Both the position numbers and the translations under genes were made by a program. A stretch of 64,000 nucleotides of DNA from contig NZ_KB890413.1 of the NCBI RefSeq assembly GCF_000373105.1, positions 22,041 through 86,040 of the forward strand, in the 5' to 3' direction. This stretch comes from Neolewinella persica DSM 23188 (GTDB lineage Bacteria > Bacteroidota > Bacteroidia > Chitinophagales > Saprospiraceae). Of this stretch, positions 15,937-24,282 are shown piece after piece (the stretch's first letter is position 1; every line of letters begins with the position of its first letter). The notes under the pieces are model-generated. The model had not been told where the DNA came from, searched no databases, and saw only the letters and a program-made list of their open reading frames with translations.

Positions 15937-17391
15937 ATGCGTCGTTTGTTTACCCTGCTTTTACTAACCTTTCGTTGCACCAGCGTCCGCGCCCTAAGTA
16001 AAGGAATATGGGGAGAAAAGGGAAAAGGAAGAAAAGCCATCCTGGTGCCCTTACTCCTTTTGGCCTTTTCCCCTTTACTCCGTGCCCAATTAAGCCCTGC
16101 CATTACCAGTTGGTTACAAAACAACACAGAAACCGGCACCTTTTACATGGCCGGAAACTCGACATTGCTTGAGAATAATGTGTTGGTCAATTGTCAGAAA
16201 GTGGAGTACACCGACGACTTCGTTTACGTGACCGCTACCGGAGTACCCGCCTACCCTACCGGCCCGTTTCAGGATCGTAATCCTTCCCAGGCGGAAAATC
16301 AGGATGGCATCTATAAAATTCCGCTAAACCCGGTCATGAATACCGGTACACCGGACAACACCGTGGGTGGTAATATCGGTATCTTCATCAACGGTGTGGC
16401 CCTGTTTGACTACCGCGACGGTGTCGCCTGGAACCCCCAAACCAACGCCCTGTGCGGTGGGCCCGGCAACGACCGCTGCCCCGGCGGGCCGCAAACCACG
16501 CAGGCCTGGAACCGCGATGCCGTACCGGCAGAAAAGGAGGGTTTTGACTGCGCCAAAGGCCACCCCGCCATGGGCAACTATCACCACCACCAGAACCCTT
16601 CTGCCTTCAAACTGGACCTACAGGTAACTTCCGATGTTTGTAACCTCTACGACGCCGAAGGCCTCTACGCTATTGACAGTACGACCCACGCGCCGCTGAT
16701 TGGTTTTGCCTACGATGGCTTCCCCATCTACGGTGCTTACGCCTACAAAAATGCAGACGGCACCGGTGGCATCACCCGCATGAAATCCGGCTACAACCTA
16801 CGTGACATTACCGAGCGAACTACCCATGCTGACGGCACCGATGTTGCTGACGGACCAGCCATCAGCGCTCAATATTTCCTTGGCTATTTCAGGGAAGACT
16901 ATGGTTACGTGGCCTCTCCCAACGAGGACGTGCTCGACGTACACAACGGCCGTTTCTGCGTCACGCCGGAGTATCCGGGGGGCACCTACGCCTATTTTGC
17001 CACGGTTAATGAAGACTGGACCTCCGCTTATCCCTATGCCGTTGGGCCGACTTTCTACGGCGAATTCGAACGGCGGAACGTAACCGGAGTAACCGAGCCT
17101 ACAACGATATATGACGGCACCACAGCCGTAGAAGGCTTTGCCGACGATGCGGCCATCACTGTTTTCCCTAACCCGACAGCGGACCTGATCGCCGTGCAAT
17201 TACCCGGCCTGGTCGGACAGGATTTCAACGTGGAGCTTCGTGACGCCAGCGGACGACTGGTGAAGCAAAAGATCATCCGTACCGGACAGACAATCGCCTA
17301 CTTCGACACCCAGACACTTTACCGAGGCATGTATTTTGTGCGGATCAGTGGCGGCGGAAAAGAAGTTACGCGAAAGGTCGTAGTGCAGTGA
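15937..17391 (+). CDS. T9SS-secreted YHYH domain protein
   Basis: 484 residues from the ATG at 15937. The YHYH core has 'CAKGHPAMGNYHHHQNPSAF', 'HAPLIGFAYDGFPIYGAY' and 'DVHNGRFCVTPEYPGGTYAYF'. It ends in a type A T9SS sorting domain ('VFPNPTADLIAVQLPG ... LYRGMYFVRISGGGKEVTRKVVVQ'), so unlike its two lipoprotein relatives it is predicted to be exported to the cell surface or medium. The signal peptide is unusual: two hydrophobic blocks ('LFTLLLL' and 'LVPLLLLAFSPLLRAQ') are separated by about 30 polar/basic residues encoded by a GC20 copy and a purine-rich tract. Last gene of the MbnP/MbnH/YHYH locus. Confidence 0.85.
   Translation: MRRLFTLLLLTFRCTSVRALSKGIWGEKGKGRKAILVPLLLLAFSPLLRAQLSPAITSWLQNNTETGTFYMAGNSTLLENNVLVNCQKVEYTDDFVYVTATGVPAYPTGPFQDRNPSQAENQDGIYKIPLNPVMNTGTPDNTVGGNIGIFINGVALFDYRDGVAWNPQTNALCGGPGNDRCPGGPQTTQAWNRDAVPAEKEGFDCAKGHPAMGNYHHHQNPSAFKLDLQVTSDVCNLYDAEGLYAIDSTTHAPLIGFAYDGFPIYGAYAYKNADGTGGITRMKSGYNLRDITERTTHADGTDVADGPAISAQYFLGYFREDYGYVASPNEDVLDVHNGRFCVTPEYPGGTYAYFATVNEDWTSAYPYAVGPTFYGEFERRNVTGVTEPTTIYDGTTAVEGFADDAAITVFPNPTADLIAVQLPGLVGQDFNVELRDASGRLVKQKIIRTGQTIAYFDTQTLYRGMYFVRISGGGKEVTRKVVVQ
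15975..15994 (+). repeat. GC20 copy in a signal-peptide coding region
   Basis: TTGCACCAGCGTCCGCGCCC, translated as CTSVRA. The purine-rich tract that follows pairs with the pyrimidine-rich DNA coding the second hydrophobic block. Confidence 0.7.
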
Positions 17392-17397
17392 ATCAGG

Positions 17398-17445
17398 GAA
17401 TTATAGAATGGGAGAATGAGGGGATCTCCACCCATTCTATAATTC
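17398..17445. terminator. convergent terminator hairpin
   Basis: 15-bp perfect stem (17398-17412 with 17431-17445) and 18-nt loop, between convergent genes ending at 17391 and 17455. Confidence 0.75.
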
Positions 17446-17454
17446 TCCCATTCA

Positions 17455-18012
17455 CTACATCAAACCATCAATAAAATTGCGGACACCTTTTTCCTCCGAA
17501 AATTTACCGGCATTGTATTTGGAAGAACCTCCTTTGGGAATAGACAGCGATTGCCATTCCACTCCCCGATGCTGCTTCCCCAGCAGGATGATCTGCCCGA
17601 CGTGATAGGCGTAGTGCGCCAGCTGGCGGTTTAATGCTTCAGCGACCATATGGCCTTCGTTGCGGATGTAGACGATGGTGGATAATTGTTCCGGCTGCAA
17701 ACCATTTACGGTAGCCTCTAATACTGCCCAGCCTTCGTTCCAGGTGGTTTCCAGTTCTGCACGGTTATTGAAGTCAGCAACAAACTCCTGGTCGCGGTTG
17801 CGCCAGGGTTTCTCGCCGTCGGAGGTCAGAAAATTCGTCCATCGGCTTTTCATGTTACCGGACAAGTGTTTTACGATGACGGCTACGGAGTTGGAGCCTG
17901 CGGCATCGTCGAGGAAAAGTTGTTCGTCGGTCAGCTGCGCCATGGCTTTTTCGCCGAGGTGACGGTAGTAGGCGAATTGTTTTTGGTAGGAGGTTAGGAG
18001 GGTGGTTTTCAT
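17455..18012 (-). CDS. DUF1572/DinB-like protein
   Basis: 185 residues from the ATG at 18012. Four-helix DinB/YfiT-like fold with the expected metal-binding histidines: 'VIVKHLSGNM' near residue 49, and 'HYAYHVGQIILLGK' near 135-140. Family members are metal-dependent, thiol-linked or unknown enzymes of the cytoplasm; DUF1572 itself has no assigned reaction. Nothing in the neighbourhood narrows it. Confidence 0.8.
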   Translation of the reverse strand: MKTTLLTSYQKQFAYYRHLGEKAMAQLTDEQLFLDDAAGSNSVAVIVKHLSGNMKSRWTNFLTSDGEKPWRNRDQEFVADFNNRAELETTWNEGWAVLEATVNGLQPEQLSTIVYIRNEGHMVAEALNRQLAHYAYHVGQIILLGKQHRGVEWQSLSIPKGGSSKYNAGKFSEEKGVRNFIDGLM

Positions 18013-18027
18013 CAATAGACCAAAATA

Positions 18028-18729
18028 CTAAATAAGGCTAACATAATGCGGCAGCATCTCCAGCCACAGCGGCCAGTCGTGCTCCACATCTCCCCGTACG
18101 TCGAGCCAATGGGGGATGTTTTTCTTACGCAGGACTTCACTGAACTTCAGGTTACCGTCGAGGCAGATGTCCCAGTTACTGGTGCCGAGTACGATCTTCA
18201 TCTTCCACAGTTCCGGGTTATCGGCATTTGGCATGAAGTCGATGGGGTTATTGAAGTAGACGTTGTCGTCGTAGTACCCGTGCATGAACGACTTGATGTC
18301 GAACGCCCCACTGAGGTTAAACAGGTGGCTTACCATATCGGGATGGCGGAAAGCGAAGTTACTGGCGCTGAACCCACCGAAGCTGATGCCACAGCAGGCA
18401 ATCTTGTTTGTTCCGGCATTATTCCGGATTTGGGGAATAAATTCTTCGGCAAGGAACCGATCGTACTGGATGTGGCGTTCTACCCGGTGCTTGGGATGGA
18501 TGTCACCATACCAGCTGTCGTTATTGATGCTATCGGGACAAAATACTTGAATGAAGCCCCGATCTACGAACCAGCGAATGGATTCGACCATGCCCCGGTC
18601 TTTAGCTTCGCCATAACTCCCGAGCGTAGTTGGGAATATGACCAGCGGATAGCCTTTGGTTCCGAAAGTCAGAATTTTCACATTGTGGCCAAGGTGGTGG
18701 CTGTAGAATTCGGTTAATGCTTCCTGCAT
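18028..18729 (-). CDS. esterase (PF00756-type alpha/beta hydrolase)
   Basis: 233 residues without a signal peptide. The nucleophile elbow is 'CCGISFGGFSASNFAFRHPD' (G-x-S-x-G-G). An acidic and a terminal His ('VEHDWPLW') complete a plausible Ser-Asp-His triad. Members include feruloyl and S-formylglutathione-type esterases; the substrate cannot be read here. The stop lies 16 bp from the next minus-strand gene, so the two may be co-transcribed. Confidence 0.82.
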   Translation of the reverse strand: MQEALTEFYSHHLGHNVKILTFGTKGYPLVIFPTTLGSYGEAKDRGMVESIRWFVDRGFIQVFCPDSINNDSWYGDIHPKHRVERHIQYDRFLAEEFIPQIRNNAGTNKIACCGISFGGFSASNFAFRHPDMVSHLFNLSGAFDIKSFMHGYYDDNVYFNNPIDFMPNADNPELWKMKIVLGTSNWDICLDGNLKFSEVLRKKNIPHWLDVRGDVEHDWPLWLEMLPHYVSLI

Positions 18730-18889
18730 AGTTGGATATCGCTTGGGTGAGCCGGAAGGTAGGCCTTTGGTGGAATAAGTAAGGGATTGGTGGTTATTTT
18801 TTTAGCCGTATCATCGTTTTTATCTCCAGCTGCAATTTTCTATGCGTCTCTGTAGTTCAGGTTTCTCCTCACTATCCTTTGATCCTGTC

Positions 18890-18897
18890 TATCTTTA
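18890..18897 (+). promoter_or_regulatory. -7 promoter element
   Basis: TATCTTTA, 5 bp before the ATG at 18903; supports that start over the earlier TTG at 18879. Confidence 0.5.
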
Positions 18898-18902
18898 CAA
18901 CT

Positions 18903-19742
18903 ATGTATCTCGTCCGTTATTTTCGTCAATTACTCGGCAGTGTGGTCTCGAATCGGAAACGGTTACTGGTCCGCTCCTACCTGATGCCCAGTCAGCACCT
19001 GGAAAGGGAGGTGATGGTAGACGTGTACCGGCCGGCCCTGCCCCCCTGGCGGCTTTTGTCGTTGGTCGTCTTTAACGACGGGCAGGACCTGCTCAGGATG
19101 GACATGAAGGAGCAGCTGAAAACTGCCTATGCCGGACGCAAACTCTCGCCCACCGTCGTGGTTGGTGTCCATGCAGGAGATCGGATGCGGGAATACGGCA
19201 CTTCCAACCAACTTGACTATGAAGGCCGTGGCGATAAAGCAGGTGCTTATGAGCTATTTCTCCTGGAGGAGCTCGTTCCATGGATTGAGAAGTATTACAA
19301 TATTTATCAGTTGCCTGCTAAGCGGGCCATTGCCGGGTTTAGCCTCGGGGGGCTCAACGCCTTTGACGTCACCTGGCGCAACCCCGGTGAATTCGGCGTT
19401 GCGGGTGTTTTTAGTGGTTCGTTGTGGTGGCGGAGTAAGCCTTTCCGGAAAAGTAAGCCCGACGCCGATCTGATCGTCCACAACTATGTATCCAAAGCAA
19501 AAAAACTTCCTGCGGCCCGCTTTTGGTTCATGGCGGGTACAGAAGATGAAACCTCCGACCGCAACAACAATGGCATAATTGATGCCATCGATGACACCAT
19601 GCAACTTATGGCCATCCTGAAAAGCAAAGGGAAGGAGGAAGAAAAAGACTTCACCTACGTTGAAGTGAAAGGCGGGCGGCACGAACCGGAAACCTGGGGA
19701 AAAGTAGTGGTAGACTTTTTGGTTTGGATGCAGGCTGGTTAA
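18903..19742 (+). CDS. esterase (PF00756-type alpha/beta hydrolase)
   Basis: 279 residues. 'AIAGFSLGGLNAFDVTWRNPGEFG' holds the nucleophile Ser in G-x-S-x-G-G, with 'YLMPSQHLEREVMVDVYRP' at the N-terminal strand and 'EVKGGRHEPETWGK' supplying the catalytic His. This Bacteroidota clade also has 'YEGRGDKAGAYELFLLEELVPWIEKYY'. Cytoplasmic by absence of a signal. It is divergent from and only distantly similar to the esterase at 18028, so it is not a recent duplicate. Confidence 0.82.
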   Translation: MYLVRYFRQLLGSVVSNRKRLLVRSYLMPSQHLEREVMVDVYRPALPPWRLLSLVVFNDGQDLLRMDMKEQLKTAYAGRKLSPTVVVGVHAGDRMREYGTSNQLDYEGRGDKAGAYELFLLEELVPWIEKYYNIYQLPAKRAIAGFSLGGLNAFDVTWRNPGEFGVAGVFSGSLWWRSKPFRKSKPDADLIVHNYVSKAKKLPAARFWFMAGTEDETSDRNNNGIIDAIDDTMQLMAILKSKGKEEEKDFTYVEVKGGRHEPETWGKVVVDFLVWMQAG

Positions 19743-20078
19743 CCTGGAACCATATCCTGAAGTCACCTAAGACCAGGAAAACAAACGCAAACAATGCTGC
19801 TATTAATCCTGTCGGCGACTTCCTTTGACAAGAGCAGGGAGTAAAATACTTTGGGTCAACGGTGCGGCTTCATGCCTTTAGGCTGACCTGGAATTATACG
19901 TCGATAGCGTTCCATTGACCGGGGACCGATTAAAAGTTTATTGAGTACTCCCTTCAACATCAGGCAACCACCCCATCATTTTAATTGTACTTCTCCCGTA
20001 AGGAAGCCCGGCAGGCACCATCGCAAGCGCTTTAGGCTACCCTACAACCAATCTACTAACCAATCAAATCTCCCCCCC
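19743..20078. other. intergenic region, nothing recognised
   Basis: 336 bp with no convincing frame, repeat copy or hairpin. Confidence 0.5.
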
Positions 20079-20660
20079 ATGCCCCGCATGTCACTATTCC
20101 TACTCTCCATGATCTTCGGCTTGTCGCTATCTGCGCAAGATTTTGTTGACGTTGACAAAAGCCCGCTCGACGCAGCGTACTTCCCCGCCCGTGCCGCCTT
20201 CCGCTCTTTCGCAAAGACCGACAGCGCCGCTATGGCACTTCAACCAAAAATTCGGATTCTCTACAGTCGCCCCTTCAAAAAGGGCCGCGACGTTTGGGGA
20301 GGCGATCTCGCTCCGTATGGCGAACCTTACCGCCTTGGAGCTAACGAAGCTACCGAGGTTCAATTCTACGCTCCCGTCAAAATCGGCAACCAGGTTGTAC
20401 CCGCTGGCCGGTACACTATTGGTGCCATCCCGACTGCCGACAACTGGGAGGTATTCTTCAGTCTCGACGTTGACGGCTGGGGCGTTTACGCTTACAAGCC
20501 CGAGCGAAACGTAGCCACCATCACCGTACCGACAAGTAGCGTGGAAGAAGTCATTGAGAACTTCTCCATCAGTCTTTATGAAGCCAGCCCCGGCACCATC
20601 CACCTGAAAATGGGTTGGGACAAGACGGTGGTGGAAGTGCCCATTGTTTTAGTTAAATAG
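20079..20660 (+). CDS. DUF2911 domain protein, exported
   Basis: 193 residues from the ATG at 20079. Signal peptide ends at 'LSLSAQ' (about 19). The DUF2911 body is 'KIRILYSRPFKKGRDVWGGDLAPYGEPYRLGANEATEVQFY' followed by 'AGRYTIGAIPTADNWEVFFS'. This family is frequent in Bacteroidota secretomes and has no known reaction. The longer frame to 19941 precedes a poor signal sequence. Confidence 0.85.
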   Translation: MPRMSLFLLSMIFGLSLSAQDFVDVDKSPLDAAYFPARAAFRSFAKTDSAAMALQPKIRILYSRPFKKGRDVWGGDLAPYGEPYRLGANEATEVQFYAPVKIGNQVVPAGRYTIGAIPTADNWEVFFSLDVDGWGVYAYKPERNVATITVPTSSVEEVIENFSISLYEASPGTIHLKMGWDKTVVEVPIVLVK

Positions 20661-20686
20661 TCATATAGTCAAGGACTATCAAATAG

Positions 20687-20724
20687 TAAAGCCCCCCACC
20701 AATATTCCGGTGAGGGGCTTTATT
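20687..20724. terminator. bidirectional terminator
   Basis: TAAAGCCCC...GGGGCTTTA stem with T-rich flank, between convergent genes ending at 20660 and 20763. Degenerate GACTAT-type octamers lie on both sides. Confidence 0.85.
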
Positions 20725-20762
20725 ATTTAAGCGACAGACTGTTTGACTATCTGACTCAGTGA

Positions 20763-23042
20763 CTATTTCAAAATCACCTTCTCCACTTCGCGGTAGCCAT
20801 CAGCCCCCTCAATCACCAGGAGGTACATACCAGCAGGCAGTTTATCCGTAGCGATGCGGTTGAGACCTACCGTTAGCTTCTGCTCGGTAATTACCCGTCC
20901 GGTCATGCCGGTGAGGCGGGCAGTGTAGCCTTCTTCGTCGATGCGTACGTTGAAGTGGCCGGTAGCAGGGTTCGGGAACACCTGGTAGTCTACCTCCATT
21001 GCTTCGTCCTCCAACTCATCAGCTTCGAAGGCCGTTGTTTCGCGGTCGTTGTTGCCGATTATCACTCGTGCACCGCTAGTCTGACAACCGCCCAGGACGA
21101 TGTTGTCGAGGTGAACGTAGTCAGAGTTAGTACTGGCATCACAACGGAAGCGAATCCGTACGTTAGTACCGAAGCCACCGGTCGCGGTGATGGTTACACT
21201 CTCGTTGTATAACGTATTGTTGTTAAAGTCGGTACCGCTGACCCAGGTTCTGACCGTCTGGAAACCACTGCCATTGTCTACTTGCAGCCAGAAATCTTCG
21301 CCGTTCTCCATACTGAAGGGGTAGTAGCTGAAGTCGACCGTAAGTTCTTCGAGGCTGCTCAGGTTATAAGCATCGGAAGTGAGGACGGAACTATTAGTGT
21401 TGTCGCGCAGGTAAACGGAACGGGAACCTTCAATAGGACGGGTGGTGCTGCGTACACAGTCGGAACCACCATCGTTCCAGTTACCGTAGCCTGACTCGAA
21501 GTTTTCAGTATCGAAAGTAATGTCGGTACAGCCACCGCCGCCACATGGGGCACAGCTGCTGCCGCCACAGTCGACGCCGGTTTCGTCACCGTTCTGGATA
21601 CCGTCGTTGCAAGTAGGGGGAGTAACACAAGGGGAGCAGCTACCGCCACAATCAACACCGGTTTCAGTGCCGTTCTGGATACCGTCCGTACAAGTAGGAG
21701 CAGGGCCACTGCCAACGCAGAAGTTTTTCGTTTCCGTACTCGCGAAGCTACCGCCTGATTCGTTTACACCGCCGCCGGTCAGGCTGTAAGAGCCATTGCC
21801 GTACGCACAGCAGATACCGTCGCCGTAGCTATCATTGATCGTGAAGTCGTAGCAACCATCGGCAAGACAGAAGCTTTCCGTATTCGTGGTATTGTTGCCG
21901 TAAGGACCGCCGCTGGCAATGGTAGCACCGCTGGCATTCTTCAGGGTCCAGGTAGTTTCACTACCGTAGTTATCCGCAATAATCGTCAAAGTAACCTCCG
22001 TATCGTTACAACCGGAAGAACAAGGTGCGCAGCTGCCACCACAGTCCACGCCGGTCTCATCACCGTTCTGAAGGCCATCCGTACAAGTTGGCGTAGCGGC
22101 GATTCCACAACCGTTGCTGTTGCCCAGACCAGACCGGGAACTGGCGAGTGCTGCCTTCATGCGGGTTTTCTGGTCATTGGTAAAGATGTTCATACAGGCA
22201 TCATCGGAGTAATCCATGTAGTTCTGGACCATATCGGTAGAACCACAGCTGACGGTGCCGATCTGGCATCCGCCGTTGCTGGCGTCGCTATCGGGCGTGT
22301 CGTTAACAAAGTCGCTGGCACCACAGCCACCGTCGCCCCAAATGTGGCGGAGGTTAAGGTAGTGGCCTACTTCGTGGGTAGCCGTACGGCCAAGATTAAA
22401 AGGCGCAGTTGCTGTTCCTATCGTACCGACATAAGCATAGTCACAAACGACACCGTCGGTCGAGGCAGGTCCGCCGGGAAACTGGGCGTAACCAAGTAAG
22501 GTGCCGGCTAGGTCACAGACCCAAAAATTCATGTAATCGGCTGCGGGCCAGGCATTGGAACCGCCACTGGAGGCGAATTTCACCGGGTTACCGCTATTAC
22601 TGAAGCTGGTTTGGGAAGTAGACTGGCGGATGACACCATTGGTAGGGTTGCCGTTAGGGTCTACTGTAGCGAGACAGAATTCGATTTCGGTATCGGCACC
22701 GAGTCCGGGCCATGCATTGTCGGCATCACTGTTCTGGCGGCGGAAATCGGCATTGAGTACATCGAGCTGGCTTTGAATTTGCGCCATCGAAATGTTTTCG
22801 GTACTGTTGTTATACACAATGTGAAAAACAACGGGGATGGTGGTAACGGCCTTTTGTCCGTCTTCCGCACGGAAGTTACGGGTGAAGGCTTCGAGTTGAT
22901 CCATCCGATCAAGTATACCAGGGTCATCCTGGATTTGTTGTTGAAGGACTTCCATCGAGCCACAGTCTCTTTGAGCAGAGAGGCTGAAGGAAGTTAAAAG
23001 GAGTAGCATCACGAGAGAGGAAAAATAGGTAATAAAACGCAT
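20763..23042 (-). CDS. T9SS-secreted M43-like zinc metalloprotease
   Basis: 759 residues. Signal peptide to about 23 ('SLSAQ'). The catalytic domain has HEVGHxxxxxH (His223, His227, His233) and a Met-turn in 'NYMDY' (about 274-278), placing it with pappalysin/cytophagalysin (M43) metzincins. It continues with three Cys-rich 'DGxQNGxETGVDCGGS' modules flanking a beta domain, a MAM/lectin-like beta-sandwich ('TFDTENFESGYGNW...'), and a T9SS type A C-terminal domain ('VFPNPATGHFNVRI ... GMYLLVIEG'). Predicted to be released or surface-attached, digesting extracellular protein. Confidence 0.88.
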   Translation of the reverse strand: MRFITYFSSLVMLLLLTSFSLSAQRDCGSMEVLQQQIQDDPGILDRMDQLEAFTRNFRAEDGQKAVTTIPVVFHIVYNNSTENISMAQIQSQLDVLNADFRRQNSDADNAWPGLGADTEIEFCLATVDPNGNPTNGVIRQSTSQTSFSNSGNPVKFASSGGSNAWPAADYMNFWVCDLAGTLLGYAQFPGGPASTDGVVCDYAYVGTIGTATAPFNLGRTATHEVGHYLNLRHIWGDGGCGASDFVNDTPDSDASNGGCQIGTVSCGSTDMVQNYMDYSDDACMNIFTNDQKTRMKAALASSRSGLGNSNGCGIAATPTCTDGLQNGDETGVDCGGSCAPCSSGCNDTEVTLTIIADNYGSETTWTLKNASGATIASGGPYGNNTTNTESFCLADGCYDFTINDSYGDGICCAYGNGSYSLTGGGVNESGGSFASTETKNFCVGSGPAPTCTDGIQNGTETGVDCGGSCSPCVTPPTCNDGIQNGDETGVDCGGSSCAPCGGGGCTDITFDTENFESGYGNWNDGGSDCVRSTTRPIEGSRSVYLRDNTNSSVLTSDAYNLSSLEELTVDFSYYPFSMENGEDFWLQVDNGSGFQTVRTWVSGTDFNNNTLYNESVTITATGGFGTNVRIRFRCDASTNSDYVHLDNIVLGGCQTSGARVIIGNNDRETTAFEADELEDEAMEVDYQVFPNPATGHFNVRIDEEGYTARLTGMTGRVITEQKLTVGLNRIATDKLPAGMYLLVIEGADGYREVEKVILK

Positions 23043-23377
23043 ATATAGGATGTGATTAAGGGGTATCTCCAGGAACGTCGAAGGGCGAAAACAAGCAAAA
23101 AAATTCTATCTCCCTTCCGTGCAGGGAAGAGCAGTGGACTAGCAAAAAATGGATAGAAAAGAATTGGTTTGGTTAGCGACCCCGGTTGGTTAGGCCCGGA
23201 AAATACGTGTTAAAGATTTAATAGCCTGCCAAAGCTAGCGAAATTTCGCAGTTTCGCAAACTATTACAATAATAATATTGCTAATTATTGTTTAAGCAAT
23301 ACATATATTGCATTTATTGCATAACTCAGTATTATTTTCTGACGGCTGTTTTTTTGCCATTTGTTCAGGCTCAATTT

Positions 23378-23397
23378 GGGCGCGGTCGCAGGTGCAA
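23378..23397 (-). repeat. GC20 repeat copy (left half of an inverted pair)
   Basis: GGGCGCGGTCGCAGGTGCAA; pairs with the copy at 23516 to bound a 157-bp segment. Confidence 0.85.
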
Positions 23398-23515
23398 ATG
23401 ATGGTTTATGGGCAAGCTGCACCAGTGATATTTTGTTGATTGGTGGGTGCCGTGGTTTTACGAAACCCGTCGGACGGCTATCGTTATTGAGAGAAATTAC
23501 TCCTCCAGTCTCCCT

Positions 23516-23534
23516 TTGCACCTGCGGCCGCGCC
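23516..23534 (+). repeat. GC20 repeat copy (right half of an inverted pair)
   Basis: TTGCACCTGCGGCCGCGCC, preceded by CTCCTCCAGTCTCCCT. Confidence 0.85.
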
Positions 23535-23596
23535 ACCTCCGAAAAACTCGGCGTAGCTATAAAATCAAACTCCTGCCCAACCCAAACCCGCCTAAA

Positions 23597-23604
23597 TACC
23601 TTTA
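23597..23604 (+). promoter_or_regulatory. -7 promoter element
   Basis: TACCTTTA, 6 bp before the ATG at 23611. Confidence 0.45.
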
Positions 23605-23610
23605 AGGGAC

Positions 23611-24135
23611 ATGTTTAGATACCTCCCCTTGCTTATCCTATTAATTTGTTGTGCCTGCGAAGGCAGAACGGCGGCCCGTAAAGCTGCCCGAGGACCAAAC
23701 TTTGTCCCGGAGCCAAACCACCTGTTTTTCAAAAACACCCGGGCCAGGCATTACAACGCCGAAGAAGTTACCAACCGAGCTACGATTTACCGCCACGGCG
23801 GCCTATTTCAATCAGCGGCTAATCTCCGGCCCGCCCTGATCGACAATTGGTTACAAGACAGGGCTGTGATCCGTTTTGAAATCGCGCCTGATCTGCCTGA
23901 CCTGACTGATTGGACCCTAAAAATTCAGCGAAGAAGCGGAGCGGAAGAAGCGCTCCTCCTCTCTACTCCACCAACCAACCGAGAGCTGGTTAAATTAATG
24001 GCCGTGCTCAACGGCAAAGAAGCGTTATTCCTATTTTCACCGATCGATACAATCCTACCCGCCTTCCCTGATGAAGCCGGTCGTCAGCACGCCCGGACGG
24101 TTATTAAGGATTACCTTACCCTGGTAGACCATTAA
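23611..24135 (+). CDS. hypothetical lipoprotein
   Basis: 174 residues, unrecognised. Lipobox 'LLICCAC' (Cys about 16). The mature part is basic at first, then mixed alpha/beta without motif. Single-gene unit with its own -7 element. Confidence 0.6.
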   Translation: MFRYLPLLILLICCACEGRTAARKAARGPNFVPEPNHLFFKNTRARHYNAEEVTNRATIYRHGGLFQSAANLRPALIDNWLQDRAVIRFEIAPDLPDLTDWTLKIQRRSGAEEALLLSTPPTNRELVKLMAVLNGKEALFLFSPIDTILPAFPDEAGRQHARTVIKDYLTLVDH

Positions 24136-24260
24136 GGAACGTCGATTCAATAACTGTCTGAATTGTAGCATACTTATTAAACGGGCGCTCCTACATTCCC
24201 GGTATTCTCCCTACATTTAGCCAGGAAAAGAAGTGACCTCCCCGGTTGTTTCATTCACTT

Positions 24261-24268
24261 TATCTTTA
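24261..24268 (+). promoter_or_regulatory. -7 promoter element
   Basis: TATCTTTA, 14 bp before the ATG at 24283. Confidence 0.5.
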
Positions 24269-24282
24269 CGATAACTCCAGCC

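Larger units (their letters stand above)
23043..23610. other. intergenic region between divergent genes
   Basis: No gene. Holds an AT-rich block near 23255-23345 and an inverted pair of GC20 copies (23378, 23516). Confidence 0.6.
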
